Shown here: one piece after another, positions 8,175-16,750 of the stretch
How the letters are laid out: the number at the start of each line of letters is the position of its first letter
Numbering within the stretch: position 1 is the first letter of the stretch
Origin: Holophagales bacterium
GTDB taxonomy: Bacteria; Acidobacteriota; Thermoanaerobaculia; UBA5066
Length of the DNA: 64,000 bases
Reading direction: 5' to 3'
Assembly (NCBI GenBank): GCA_016716705.1
Contig: JADJVF010000014.1
Span: 65,559 to 129,558 of the forward strand
Made by a program: the position numbers and the translations under genes
Notes under the pieces: model-generated
The model's input: only the letters and a program-made list of their open reading frames with translations
The model's database searches: none
What the model was told of the DNA's origin: nothing

Positions 8175-9434
8175 ATGGACTACCGATCACTCCTCAAGAA
8201 CGTCGAAAAGACCCTCTCCGCCATCGAAGGGGGCGACGACGTCGTCTCCACGGTCGCCGCCGTCGGTGAGGCCGTCGTCGGCAACTTCCGCTCCGAGCTC
8301 GGGATCATCGGGGGCCGCCTCTACCAGCTGGAAGACGACGACTACGTTCTCAAGCGCGGGTTCGGGCGCTCCCGGAAGGTCCCCGAGGGTCTCTCCGTCC
8401 CGAGGTCGTACGGGCCGATCCGCCGGGCCCTCGAAGAGGGGGTCGTCCTCGCCGACCTGAAGGACCCCTCGGTCGACCGCGAGCTCGAGGCACGCCTCGG
8501 AGTCTCGCGCTTCGCGGCGGTCTCGTTCGGCGACGGCGCCTTCATCCTCTCCTTCGACGTCCACCCGCGCGTCGCGGCCGACGACCTCCTCGTCTCGCTC
8601 GGGATCATCCGCGCCGTCCTCGATTCGAAGGTGAGGAGCGAGAAGCTCGAGAGCCTGCTCGAGGAGGCCCGCCGCATCCAGCAGTCGATCCTCCCGCGGA
8701 CGTTTCCCGAGGTCGGCGACTACGAGGTCTACGCGCTGACGGCGCCCGCCGACGCCGTGGGGGGAGACTTCTACGACTTCCTGAAGCTCGGTCCCGACGG
8801 ATTCGGAGCGGCGATCGCGGATGCCTCGGGGCACGGGCTCCTCGCGGCGCTCCTCGTGCGCGACGTCTACGTGGGCCTGAGAATGGGGATCGGCGGCGAC
8901 CTGAAGATCGCGCGCGTCATCGAGAGATTGAACCGGATCCTGAACAAGAGCCGTCTCTCCACGAAATTCGTGTCCCTGTTCTACGGCGAGTTCGAGGCGA
9001 ACGGCGAGATCATCTACGCCAACGCGGGCCACCCCGGGCCGCTCCACCTGCACGCCCGGACCAGGAGCTTCACCGAGATGGAATCGACCGGCATGGTCCT
9101 CGGTCCGTCTCCGAACGCCCCGTACACGCGCCGGGCCGTGAAGATGGAGCCGGGCGACCTCTTCTTCCTCTACACCGACGGCATCGTCGAGGCGCACGAC
9201 CTGAGGGGACGCGAGTTCGGCCTGGACCGCGTCCGGCGAATCCTCCTCGACTACAGGAAGAGGTCGGCGAAGGAGACCGTGGAGAGGGTCATGTCGGCGG
9301 TGAGCGACTTCAGCGCGGGCCGGCCGGCGGAGGACGACCGGACGGTCGTCGTGATCCGGCGGACGGGGCGGCCTCGGGACGCGACCCAGGCCCGCATTCC
9401 CGCGCCGACGCTCTCGCCCCCGATCGCTTCCTGA
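8175..9434 (+). CDS. PP2C-type serine phosphatase, RsbU/SpoIIE family
   Basis: 419 residues. Residues 1-150 look like a GAF-type sensory domain. A helical linker (about 150-175, ending RRIQQSILPRTFP, the usual lead-in) connects to a SpoIIE/PP2C catalytic domain. Metal-binding motifs are visible: AVGGDFYDF, ADASGHGLLAALL, NAGHPGPL, YTDGIVEA and EDDRTVVV. RsbU-type enzymes dephosphorylate anti-sigma antagonist proteins in partner-switching cascades. No anti-sigma antagonist or RsbW-like kinase is found in this window. The C-terminal 25 residues are a Pro/Ala tail. The gene is convergent with the galE-like gene, which ends 6 bp away. Confidence 0.87.
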   Translation: MDYRSLLKNVEKTLSAIEGGDDVVSTVAAVGEAVVGNFRSELGIIGGRLYQLEDDDYVLKRGFGRSRKVPEGLSVPRSYGPIRRALEEGVVLADLKDPSVDRELEARLGVSRFAAVSFGDGAFILSFDVHPRVAADDLLVSLGIIRAVLDSKVRSEKLESLLEEARRIQQSILPRTFPEVGDYEVYALTAPADAVGGDFYDFLKLGPDGFGAAIADASGHGLLAALLVRDVYVGLRMGIGGDLKIARVIERLNRILNKSRLSTKFVSLFYGEFEANGEIIYANAGHPGPLHLHARTRSFTEMESTGMVLGPSPNAPYTRRAVKMEPGDLFFLYTDGIVEAHDLRGREFGLDRVRRILLDYRKRSAKETVERVMSAVSDFSAGRPAEDDRTVVVIRRTGRPRDATQARIPAPTLSPPIAS

Positions 9435-9440
9435 CGACCG

Positions 9441-10413
9441 TCAGCCGAGGCCCTGCTGGGCCCGGTGGAGACGGAACCACTCCGCCGTGGCGCGCATGCC
9501 CTCGGCCAGCGGGACGACCTCGGCCAGGCCGAGCGCGGTCCGCGCTCGCGAAGGGTCGAGGACGCTCCTTCGCTGCTCGCCGGGCTTGGCGGGGCCGAAG
9601 CGCTGAGGAGCGTCGGTTCCGCAGGCGCCGACGACGAGGCGGTAGAGCTCCGTCAGGCTCGTTTCGACGCCGGTCCCGACGTTGAAGGTACCCGGGACGC
9701 GGTGGAGGAAGGCCGCCTGGTTCGCCGCCACGACGTCGGCGACGTGAACGAAGTCGCGCGTCTGCCCTCCGTCGCCGTTCACGATCGGCGTCCTGCCCCG
9801 ACAGGAGGCGGTTCATCCAGATGCCGACGACGCCGGCCTCGCCGCGTCCGTCCTGGCGGGGGCCGTAGACGTTCGCGTAGCGCAGGATCGTGAGCTGATA
9901 GCCCGTATCCGGGGCGAGCGCGGCGAGGTACTTCTCGCCCGCCAGCTTGGCGACGCCGTAGGCCGAGCAGGGGTTGAGGGGGTGCTCCTCGTCGGCCCGC
10001 TCGCCGACGGGGTCGCCGTAGATCGCCCCGCCGCTCGAGGAGAAGACGACCTGGGCCACGCCCGCGAGGGCGGAGGCCTGCGCGACGCGGATCGTCCCGA
10101 GGACGTTCACCTCGGCGTCGAAGACGGGGTCGTCGACCGATTTCCTCACGTCGACCTGGGCGGCGAGGTGGAAGACCGTGTCGACCTTCTCCTCGAGGAG
10201 CAGCGCGTCGAGCCCCGGGTCCCGGATGTCCCCTTTCACGAAGCGCACTTCCGGAGGGATCCGGCGCACGTCGCCCGTCGAGAGGTCGTCGAGGACGAGG
10301 ACGCGATAGCCCAGGGCGAGGAGGGCGTCGGCGAGGTGGGAACCGATGAACCCGGCGCCGCCGGTGACGAGGACCGGGCAGCCGTCGGAAGACGGCGGAG
10401 CGTGACGTGGCAT
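9441..10413 (-). CDS. galE: NAD-dependent sugar epimerase, GalE-like (frame broken near 9790)
   Basis: Extended short-chain dehydrogenase. The Rossmann motif LVTGGAGFIGSHLAD is at the N-terminus, with DDLSTG and GDIRD after it. The catalytic YxxxK is in SAYGVAKLAGEKY, and Ser lies in FSSSGGAIYG. The C-terminal half (NGDGGQTRDFVHVADVV, then FNVGTG) is in another frame. The break lies near 9790, in the GGGGCAGG stretch of the coding strand, where one extra base fits. Correcting it gives 323 residues, the normal family length. The probable activity is UDP-glucose/UDP-galactose 4-epimerase or a related nucleotide-sugar epimerase. The specific substrate is not certain. ATG 10413 is divergent from the glycosylase gene, with -10-like TATTCT 11 nt upstream. 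Confidence 0.8.
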
Positions 10414-10423
10414 GGTTGTCCGC

Positions 10424-10430
10424 GAGAATA
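10424..10430. promoter_or_regulatory. Overlapping divergent -10 elements (galE / glycosylase)
   Basis: GAGAAT (10424-10429) reads right, 6 nt before GTG 10436. TATTCT (10430-10425) reads left, 11 nt before the galE ATG. Polymerase binding in one direction would exclude the other. Confidence 0.4.
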
Positions 10431-10435
10431 GCGGC

Positions 10436-11059
10436 GTGGCGAGAGCGCGACAAGCCGAACGGCCGCCGAAGACCTTCTGGGAGAGACGCACCGAGGACGT
10501 GGCGCGCGCTCTCCTCGGGTGCCGACTCGTCCGGCGTCAGCCGGGTCTCCCGACGCGGACGGCCGTCATCGTGGAGACCGAGGCCTATCTCGGCATCGCC
10601 GATCGCGCGGCCCATACCTGGAACGGCCGCAGAACGCCGCGTGTCGCTCCGATGTGGGGCCCGCCGGGCCACGCGTATGTCTTCAGGGTCTACGGGATGC
10701 ACGACTGTCTCAACGTCGTCACGGGCGAAGCGGGAGTCCCAGAGGCCGTCCTGCTGCGAGCGGCCGTGCCGGTGGAGTGGTGGGAAGGACGGGAGGTGCC
10801 CCGCCGCGACCTGCTGTCGGCCTCCGGCCCGGGGCGGCTCTGTCGGCTGCTCTCGGTCGGTCGGGAGCTGTCTGGAACTCCACTCTCGGGTCCCGACCTG
10901 GAGCTTCTCCTTCCTCTCCCTTCGGTTCCGCGGAAGGTCCTGTCGGGGCCGCGCGTCGGCGTGGACTACGCGGGAGAGGCGGCGGGGTGGCCCCTGCGTT
11001 TTGCGGTGGCCGACTGCCCGGCGGTGACTCGACGGTCCCTGCTCAGCTCAGTCCGGTGA
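10436..11059 (+). CDS. mpg: DNA-3-methyladenine (alkyladenine) glycosylase, AAG/MPG family
   Basis: 207 residues, the family length. It excises alkylated and deaminated purines in base excision repair. The diagnostic string AVIVETEAYLG contains the catalytic Glu (E47 from this start). RAAHTWNGRRTPR, GHAYVFRVYGMHDCLNVV and SGPGRLCRLL match the nucleotide-flipping core and the C-terminal half. GTG 10436 is chosen because a GAGAAT -10 lies 6 nt upstream. An upstream ATG at 10412 would overlap the galE start. The end overlaps the convergent diguanylate cyclase gene by 17 bp. Confidence 0.9.
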   Translation: MARARQAERPPKTFWERRTEDVARALLGCRLVRRQPGLPTRTAVIVETEAYLGIADRAAHTWNGRRTPRVAPMWGPPGHAYVFRVYGMHDCLNVVTGEAGVPEAVLLRAAVPVEWWEGREVPRRDLLSASGPGRLCRLLSVGRELSGTPLSGPDLELLLPLPSVPRKVLSGPRVGVDYAGEAAGWPLRFAVADCPAVTRRSLLSSVR

Positions 11060-12260
11060 GGAGCGCCTCGGTGGTGGCAGGCACCTTCGTGAACCGTACG
11101 ACCCGGTTCTTCCCGGTCCGCTTCGCTGCGTAGAGGGCCTTGTCGGCGCACTCGACGAGGCCCCCCTTCGAGGGCGCGTCGTCGGGGTAGACGGCGAGGC
11201 CGATCGAAACGGTGAGCGGAAGCGGCTCGGGGAGCCCGGCCTGAAGGGGCGAGGCGGCGACCGCGGCCCGGAGCCGTTCTGCGACGCGATGGCCGCTCGT
11301 CGCGTCGGTCTGAGGGAGGATGATCGTGAACTCCTCTCCGCCGTAGCGGGACACCGTGTCCATCTCGCGCACCGAAGTGAGAAGGCGGGCGACGACGGCC
11401 TTCAGAACGGTGTCGCCGGCGGGGTGGCCGTACCGGTCGTTGACCGCCTTGAAGTCGTCGAGGTCCACCATCAGGAGGACGAGCCGCTCCCCGCTTCTTT
11501 CGTGGCGCGTCACCTCCCGGTAGAGGGTCTCCTGGAAGTGCCCGTGATTCGCGACCCCGGTGAGCGGGTCGCGAAGCGAGCCGAGGCGCGTGGTCTCGTG
11601 GGCCCGGGCGAGGCGGATTGCATTGACCGCCTGGCTGGCGAAGAGCTCCAGGACGACCCGGTCGTCCTCGGTGACGGCGTTCCCGTCGGGACCGGCCAGC
11701 TCGAGAAGGCCGACGAGCTGCTCGCCCGCGACGAGGGCCACGGAGACGACCTCGCCGTGAGTCGAACCGGGGAGAAGAGAAGCGAGCGGGGCAGGGCCGT
11801 CTGCTCCGGCGGCCGTCCCGGCGATCCGTTCCGAGGGGAGGCGAAGAGGCTCGAGCTTCGGCCATTGATCGGAGAGGCCGACCTGAGCGCGTGGGACGAG
11901 GACTCCGTCGGCCCGGTCGTGCACGGAGAGAAGAACCTGCTGGTAGCCGAGGCACGCCGAAGCAGCCCGGACGATGTTGGCGAGGACGGCCTCCACGGGG
12001 AGGTGCGCCTTGAGCTCCGTGGAGGCGCTGAGGATTCGGTGGAGCGCCTCGGCGCGGAGGCGGAGCGCCTCGCCCGCCGTGTGGAGGCGGGCACGCAGGG
12101 CCTGGTCCTCGAGGAGGAGCGCCTCGCGTTCCGAGGCGGCCTTCCGTTCCCGGGTCACGGCTTCGCGCTCGGAGGATCGCCGCCACGCCTGGAACGCCGC
12201 GAACGCGCCGCCAGCCACCAGGGCGGGAGCCACGAGGGCCTGGAGCGAGGGGAAATCCAC
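11043..12260 (-). CDS. Diguanylate cyclase: membrane anchor, GAF, GGDEF
   Basis: 405 residues. An N-terminal hydrophobic segment (LVAPALVAGGAFAAFQAW) and an Arg/Glu-rich coiled coil are followed by a GAF-like domain (about 75-225). The C-terminal GGDEF domain begins at RDPLTGVANHGHF. The active site is GGEEF in SRYGGEEFTII. An RxxD product-inhibition site (REMD) sits five residues before it, so the enzyme should make c-di-GMP under feedback control. The final 25 residues are a short tail. It starts 19 bp after the DUF4388 gene on the same strand, so the two are likely one operon. It ends 17 bp inside the convergent glycosylase gene. Confidence 0.88.
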   Translation of the reverse strand: MDFPSLQALVAPALVAGGAFAAFQAWRRSSEREAVTRERKAASEREALLLEDQALRARLHTAGEALRLRAEALHRILSASTELKAHLPVEAVLANIVRAASACLGYQQVLLSVHDRADGVLVPRAQVGLSDQWPKLEPLRLPSERIAGTAAGADGPAPLASLLPGSTHGEVVSVALVAGEQLVGLLELAGPDGNAVTEDDRVVLELFASQAVNAIRLARAHETTRLGSLRDPLTGVANHGHFQETLYREVTRHERSGERLVLLMVDLDDFKAVNDRYGHPAGDTVLKAVVARLLTSVREMDTVSRYGGEEFTIILPQTDATSGHRVAERLRAAVAASPLQAGLPEPLPLTVSIGLAVYPDDAPSKGGLVECADKALYAAKRTGKNRVVRFTKVPATTEALLTGLS

Positions 12261-12279
12261 CGGAAACCTCGTGCGTCCG

Positions 12280-13749
12280 TCAGCGCCAGCGGATGAGTCC
12301 GCCGTCGTGCAGCTTCTCGAAGACCCTGCGGACCTCCCCCTCCGGGAAAGGGCTGATCTTCGCGATGGAACGGACGTCCCACAGGCCGTTGATCCGGGAA
12401 AGGATGAACGCCTCGTTCGGCGTGAACGACCAGGACATGAGCTCTTCCATCGGCCGTGTCAGCGACGGGATGGCCGAGACGGCGATCGGGCTCGAGGAAC
12501 CCGCGGACGGAGGGGCCGGAAGGCCTCCCTGCGAGGAGGGAGGGGATTGCGGGGGCGACTGCGAGGTTCGGAACGACACGGACGTCGGGGGCGCAGGGAC
12601 GGACTGGGTCGAACGGAACACGTTGGAAGGCGGCGGGACGGGAGGCCAGGGGACGGACGAGGGCGGGGCCCCCATCTCGAAGAAGGAGGACGCCGCCCGG
12701 TCCGTCGTCTGGAACGAGCCGGTCGCCGGCGGCCGCACGGGCGCGGACACGGGCGGGGCCGGCATGAAGCTCGTCGACGGGGGAGGCGCGGGCGGAGGGG
12801 CGGCTACCGGGGCCGCCATCGACGTCGTGACGGGCCCCGGAGTGCGCGCCGGATGTGAGCCGCTGTCGGGGCCGCGCCGCAGGAACCGGGTGAAGTCCTT
12901 CGGGGGCGCCGGCCGGCCGTCCGGAGGCGGTGGCGGGATATTCAGCTCGTCCGCGGTGTCGAGAATCCCCTCGAAGTGGGGCGTCGCCGCTTCCGCGAAG
13001 ACCGTCTCGTAGGGATCCTCCGGCGTCAGCTCGGAGCTGCGGGGCGGGGCGAAGCCGGAGGAGAGATCGAGGTGCCCGCTCTCGAGCAGGTCGAAGACGA
13101 GCTTGGCGACCGGGAAGTCGGGATTGTGCGTCGCCTCGGCGATCTCGGCCAGCGAGCGGACGCCGTCGATGGCGCGAAGGATGATCCGTTGCGGCTCGCC
13201 GAGGTTCTCGACCGCGACCGGCGCGATGACGGACGGGACGTCGCGCATCGAGACGATCCGCTCCTTGAGCCGTTGCCACTCGTCGTATCGGCGGAGCCCT
13301 TCCATCACGATCCCCGTGACGTCGATGGCGATCGGGATCATGGGGCGCTGGGGGATCTCCCCGTCGATGAAGTGGAAAGCACCTTCCGGCCAGAGGAAGA
13401 TGTCGAAGATCGTCTCGCAGGCCTTGATGCGGATCAGCTCGACGAGGTCCTCCTCGGCGATCGCTCCGATCATGACGAGGATCTTCCCCAGGAGGATCTT
13501 CGACTCCTCCTGGACCTCCATCGCCTTGGTCAGCTCCTCCTCGGTGATGTAGCCGTACGAGACGAGGAAGTGGCCCAGGTACTCGCGCTCGATCGTCGAG
13601 GACGAGGAGATGATCCGGCCGTTCTGGAAGTAGATGCGCTTCTCACCCGAGCCGCCCCGGATGGCCAGCGTACCTGTCTTCTGCCCCATGGAGAGCCATT
13701 GGAGCAGCTCTGACAACTGCATCGTCCGGAGGTTCCCGGTGATGGCCAT
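12280..13749 (-). CDS. DUF4388 (PATAN)-domain protein with Pro-rich linker
   Basis: 489 residues. Residues 1-110 carry the DUF4388/PATAN pattern (MQLSELLQWLSMGQKTGTL, then KRIYFQNGRIISSSS). A second conserved block follows (LIRIKACETIFDIFLW, then GAFHFIDGEIPQ). Residues 182-230 (RAIDGVRSLAEIAEAT) and the last 50 residues (SRINGLWDVRSIAKIS) look like two related winged-helix modules. They are separated by about 200 residues of Pro/Ala/Ser-rich disorder. PATAN proteins are cytoplasmic signalling adaptors, often linked to gliding or two-component signalling; this one's partner is unknown. A TAGAAT lies 9 nt before ATG 13749. It is first gene of an operon with the GGDEF enzyme. Confidence 0.78.
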   Translation of the reverse strand: MAITGNLRTMQLSELLQWLSMGQKTGTLAIRGGSGEKRIYFQNGRIISSSSTIEREYLGHFLVSYGYITEEELTKAMEVQEESKILLGKILVMIGAIAEEDLVELIRIKACETIFDIFLWPEGAFHFIDGEIPQRPMIPIAIDVTGIVMEGLRRYDEWQRLKERIVSMRDVPSVIAPVAVENLGEPQRIILRAIDGVRSLAEIAEATHNPDFPVAKLVFDLLESGHLDLSSGFAPPRSSELTPEDPYETVFAEAATPHFEGILDTADELNIPPPPPDGRPAPPKDFTRFLRRGPDSGSHPARTPGPVTTSMAAPVAAPPPAPPPSTSFMPAPPVSAPVRPPATGSFQTTDRAASSFFEMGAPPSSVPWPPVPPPSNVFRSTQSVPAPPTSVSFRTSQSPPQSPPSSQGGLPAPPSAGSSSPIAVSAIPSLTRPMEELMSWSFTPNEAFILSRINGLWDVRSIAKISPFPEGEVRRVFEKLHDGGLIRWR

Positions 13750-13758
13750 CCGTACGGC

Positions 13759-13764
13759 ATTCTA
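13759..13764 (-). promoter_or_regulatory. -10 element (TAGAAT) of the DUF4388-GGDEF operon
   Basis: TAGAAT, 9 nt before the ATG at 13749, implies a leaderless or near-leaderless message. No recognisable -35 lies 16-18 bp further up. Confidence 0.5.
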
Positions 13765-13788
13765 AGGGGACAGCGGCGTTCCGGGGTG

Positions 13789-13828
13789 CCTTCCGGGACG
13801 GACCGCGGCAGAGGCCCGTCCCGGAAGG
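13789..13828 (-). terminator. Strong hairpin downstream of gcdH
   Basis: CCTTCCGGGACGG (13789-13801) pairs perfectly with CCGTCCCGGAAGG (13816-13828), a 13-bp stem with a 14-nt loop. It lies just past the gcdH stop. There is no U-tract, so it may stabilise the 3' end rather than terminate intrinsically. Confidence 0.55.
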
Positions 13829-13840
13829 GGAAGCGCCGGA

Positions 13841-15028
13841 CTATTCGGCTGGGGGGTTGTAGGCGGGAATCCCGGTGACGGCCTGGCCCAGGACGAGGGT
13901 GTGGATGTCGTGGGTCCCCTCGTAGGTGAAGACGGATTCGATGTTGGCCAGGTGCCGGAAGACGGGGTATTCGCCGACGATCCCGTTCGCGCCCAGGATC
14001 TCGCGGGCCAGCTTCGCGCACTCGCGGGCGACCCAGACGTTGTTCCTCTTGGCCATGGAGACGTGCTCGGGCTTCATCGTCCCGGCGTCCTTCATCCGGC
14101 CGAGCTGGAGGGCGAGGAGCTGCCCCTTCGTGATCTCGGTGATCATGAAGGCGAGCTTCTCCTGGACCATCTGGTGGGAGGCGATCGGCCGGTCCATGAA
14201 CTGCTTGCGGCTCTTGGCGTAGTCGAGGGCGCAGGTGTACGTCGCCATGGCGGAGCCGATGCCGCCCCACGAGATGCCGTAGCGGGCCTGCGTCAGGCAG
14301 GAAAGGGGGCCCTTCAGCCCGTCGACGCCGGGGAGGACGTTCTCCTCCGGGATCCGGCAGTCCTCGAAGGCGAGCTGCGAGGTGACGGCGGCCCTCAGCG
14401 ACATCTTCATCCTGTGCTCGGACGTCGTGAACCCGGGCGTTCCCTTCTCGACGAGGAAGCCGTGGATCCTGCCCTCGTACCCTCCGACCTTCGCCCAGAC
14501 GACGGCCACGTCGGCGATGGAGCCGTTCGTGATCCACGCCTTGGCGCCGTTCAGGACCCAGTGGTCCCCGTCCTTCTTCGCCACGGTGCGCATCCCGCCC
14601 GGGTTGGAGCCGAAGTCGGGCTCGGTGAGGCCGAAGCACCCGATCGCCTCCCCCTTGGCGAGAGCCGGGATCCAGCGGTCCTTCTGCTGCTTCGACCCGT
14701 ACTTCCAGATCGGAAACATCACGAGGGACGACTGGACGGACGCGAACGACCGGATGCCCGAGTCGCCCCTCTCGAGCTCCTGGGTGATGAGCCCGTACGC
14801 GACGTTGGACAGGCCGGGAAGCCCGTACTCGGAGATCGTCGGTCCGAAGAGGTTCAGGGCGGCCATCTTCGGTACGAGCTCGATGGGGAATCGTCCCTCG
14901 TAGGCGCATTCCTCGATGATCGGCAGGACCTCGTTGTCGACGAAGTCGCGGACGAGGTCCCGGACGGCCCTCTCCTCTTCGGAAAGGAGCCCATCGAGCT
15001 GGAAGAAATCGACACCCTGAAATGCCAC
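13841..15028 (-). CDS. gcdH: Glutaryl-CoA dehydrogenase (acyl-CoA dehydrogenase family)
   Basis: 395 residues of acyl-CoA dehydrogenase fold with FAD. Sequence landmarks fit glutaryl-CoA dehydrogenase closely: GDSGIRSFASVQSSLVM, GCFGLTEPDFGSNPG, ARYGISWG and TYEGTHDIHTLVLG. The catalytic Glu is E370. R93, in the position of the Arg that binds the distal carboxylate of glutaryl-CoA, supports the decarboxylating enzyme rather than a generic dehydrogenase. It would convert glutaryl-CoA to crotonyl-CoA in lysine, tryptophan or aromatic catabolism. GTG 15028 is chosen because GAGGAGG stands 6 nt before it. An upstream in-frame ATG would place this ribosome site inside the gene. It appears monocistronic. 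Confidence 0.88.
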   Translation of the reverse strand: MAFQGVDFFQLDGLLSEEERAVRDLVRDFVDNEVLPIIEECAYEGRFPIELVPKMAALNLFGPTISEYGLPGLSNVAYGLITQELERGDSGIRSFASVQSSLVMFPIWKYGSKQQKDRWIPALAKGEAIGCFGLTEPDFGSNPGGMRTVAKKDGDHWVLNGAKAWITNGSIADVAVVWAKVGGYEGRIHGFLVEKGTPGFTTSEHRMKMSLRAAVTSQLAFEDCRIPEENVLPGVDGLKGPLSCLTQARYGISWGGIGSAMATYTCALDYAKSRKQFMDRPIASHQMVQEKLAFMITEITKGQLLALQLGRMKDAGTMKPEHVSMAKRNNVWVARECAKLAREILGANGIVGEYPVFRHLANIESVFTYEGTHDIHTLVLGQAVTGIPAYNPPAE

Positions 15029-15135
15029 GAAACGCCTCCTCGGACGCACTACGGCGGGGGACCGCGCGCGGACGGGGGGAATCTAGCACGCGGGCGTTGA
15101 CGGGCCGGGCGGCCGGGGCGCATCCTGCCTGCCTG

Positions 15136-15390
15136 ATGGCTGCTCCCGCCTGGAAGACCGCCGCCGACGTGGCCGAGGGTTACCTGACTCTCAACACCGT
15201 GATGCTGAAGAAGTTCGAGGCGCACGAGCTCGTTGCGCTCCAGACCGAGCTCGAACGGGCTGCGCGGGAGACCCGCGGCACGGTCGTCCCCCAGGACGAC
15301 GCGGAGGCCAGCCAGAAGAAGAACCGGAGGCTCCTCCGGATATCCCAGTCGCTCACTGTCATCCAGGCTTTCCGGATCCGCGGGCGATAG
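15136..15390 (+). CDS. Small hypothetical protein (84 residues)
   Basis: 84 codons with the same codon bias as neighbouring genes, lying between gcdH and asnS. The sequence is mostly charged and helical (VMLKKFEAHELVALQTELER, then a basic C-terminus RIRGR). No family is recognised. There is no obvious ribosome site before ATG 15136. A TTGACG at about 15099 could be a -35, but the matching -10 is poor. It may be a real small DNA- or RNA-associated protein, judging only from the many Lys/Arg. It could also be chance in GC-rich DNA. Confidence 0.45.
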   Translation: MAAPAWKTAADVAEGYLTLNTVMLKKFEAHELVALQTELERAARETRGTVVPQDDAEASQKKNRRLLRISQSLTVIQAFRIRGR

Positions 15391-15428
15391 AGGTCGCAGC
15401 TCTCAGGGGCGTTCGGCCCGGCGCCTGC

Positions 15429-15434
15429 TAAATT
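15429..15434 (+). promoter_or_regulatory. -10 element (TAAATT) of asnS
   Basis: TAAATT stands out in GC-rich DNA, 8 nt before the asnS ATG. The spacing repeats that seen at other leaderless-type starts here. Confidence 0.5.
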
Positions 15435-15442
15435 CGGCGCCT

Positions 15443-16750
15443 ATGTCGAACGGCACCGCCCCCTCCATCTCCGGACTCTCCTCTTCCGTCGGCGAGACGG
15501 TCACCCTGAAGGGCTGGCTCTACAACCGGCGCGACAGCGGAAAGATCCGCTTCCTCGTCCTGCGTGACGGCTCCGGGTACCTCCAGTGCGTCGTCGTGAA
15601 GAAAGAGGTTCCGGAGGACGTCTGGGAGTCCTCCGGCCTGCTGACGCAGGAAACGTCCTTCGAGGTGACGGGGGTCGTGCGCGAAGCGCCTCGCCAGGAG
15701 GGGGGCGTCGAGCTCGGCGTGACGGGACTGACGGTCCTCTCCGTCTGCCACGACTGGCCGATCACCCCGAAGGAGCACGGCGTCGACTTCCTGATGTCGC
15801 AGCGGCACCTCTGGCTCCGCTCGGCGAGGCAGGTGGCGATCCTGAAAGTGCGGAGCGAGGTCGAGAGCGCGATCCACGACTTCTACCACTCCCGCGGCTA
15901 CACGAAGATCGACTCGCCGATCCTGACGCCGGCCGCCTGCGAGGGGACCTCGAACCTCTTCGAGACGCAGTACACCGAGGACGAGAAGGCCTACCTGTCG
16001 CAGTCGGGCCAGCTCTACCTCGAGCCCGCCTGCGCGGCGCTCGGCAAGGTCTACTGCTTCGGGCCGACCTTCCGGGCCGAGAAGTCGAAGACGCGGCGGC
16101 ACCTCCGTGAGTTCTGGATGGTCGAGCCCGAGGTCGCGTTCATGGAAATTGACGGCCTTCTCGACCTCGCCGAGGAGTTCATCAAGGAGCTGACCACGCG
16201 CGTTCTCGACCGCCGGAAGGACGACCTGAAGCGTCTCGAGCGGGACACGACGAAGCTCGAGGCGACGGCGACGAGGCCCTTCACGCGGATGACCTACCGC
16301 GAGGCGATCGAGAACCTGGCGGGCAAGGGATTCCCGGTGAAGTTCGGGGACGACCTGGGCGGCGACGAGGAGACGGCCCTGACCGAGGGGTTCGACACGC
16401 CCGTCCTCGTCACCCGCTACCCGTCGTCCATCAAGGCCTTCTACATGCAGCCGGATCCGGCCGACCCCGAGGTGGCGCTCTGCGTCGACGTCCTCGCGCC
16501 GGAGGGCTACGGAGAGCTGATCGGCGGCTCGCAGAGGATCCACGACCACGACCTCCTCCTCGCGCGGATCCGGCAGCAGGAGCTGCCGATCGAGGCGTTC
16601 CAGTGGTACCTCGACGTGAGGAAGTACGGGACGTTCCCGCACTCGGGCTTCGGCATGGGCCTGGAGCGCTTCACGGCGTGGATGTGCGGCGTGCCGCACC
16701 TGCGCGAGTGCATCCCGTACCCCCGCATGCTCTACAGAATCTATCCATGA
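15443..16750 (+). CDS. asnS: Asparaginyl-tRNA synthetase
   Basis: 435 residues, class IIb synthetase charging tRNA-Asn. An N-terminal OB-fold anticodon-binding domain (TLKGWLYNRRDSGKIRFLVL) leads to the catalytic core. Motif 2 is in FGPTFRAEKSKTRRHLREF and motif 3 is GFGMGLERFTAWM. The substrate-site string SGQLYLE and the pattern FWMVEPEVAF fit AsnRS rather than AspRS. TAAATT lies 8 nt before ATG 15443, and no Shine-Dalgarno sequence is visible. The stop overlaps the next start in an ATGA junction at 16747-16750. The gene is thus coupled to the aromatic-amino-acid fusion gene. Confidence 0.95.
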   Translation: MSNGTAPSISGLSSSVGETVTLKGWLYNRRDSGKIRFLVLRDGSGYLQCVVVKKEVPEDVWESSGLLTQETSFEVTGVVREAPRQEGGVELGVTGLTVLSVCHDWPITPKEHGVDFLMSQRHLWLRSARQVAILKVRSEVESAIHDFYHSRGYTKIDSPILTPAACEGTSNLFETQYTEDEKAYLSQSGQLYLEPACAALGKVYCFGPTFRAEKSKTRRHLREFWMVEPEVAFMEIDGLLDLAEEFIKELTTRVLDRRKDDLKRLERDTTKLEATATRPFTRMTYREAIENLAGKGFPVKFGDDLGGDEETALTEGFDTPVLVTRYPSSIKAFYMQPDPADPEVALCVDVLAPEGYGELIGGSQRIHDHDLLLARIRQQELPIEAFQWYLDVRKYGTFPHSGFGMGLERFTAWMCGVPHLRECIPYPRMLYRIYP

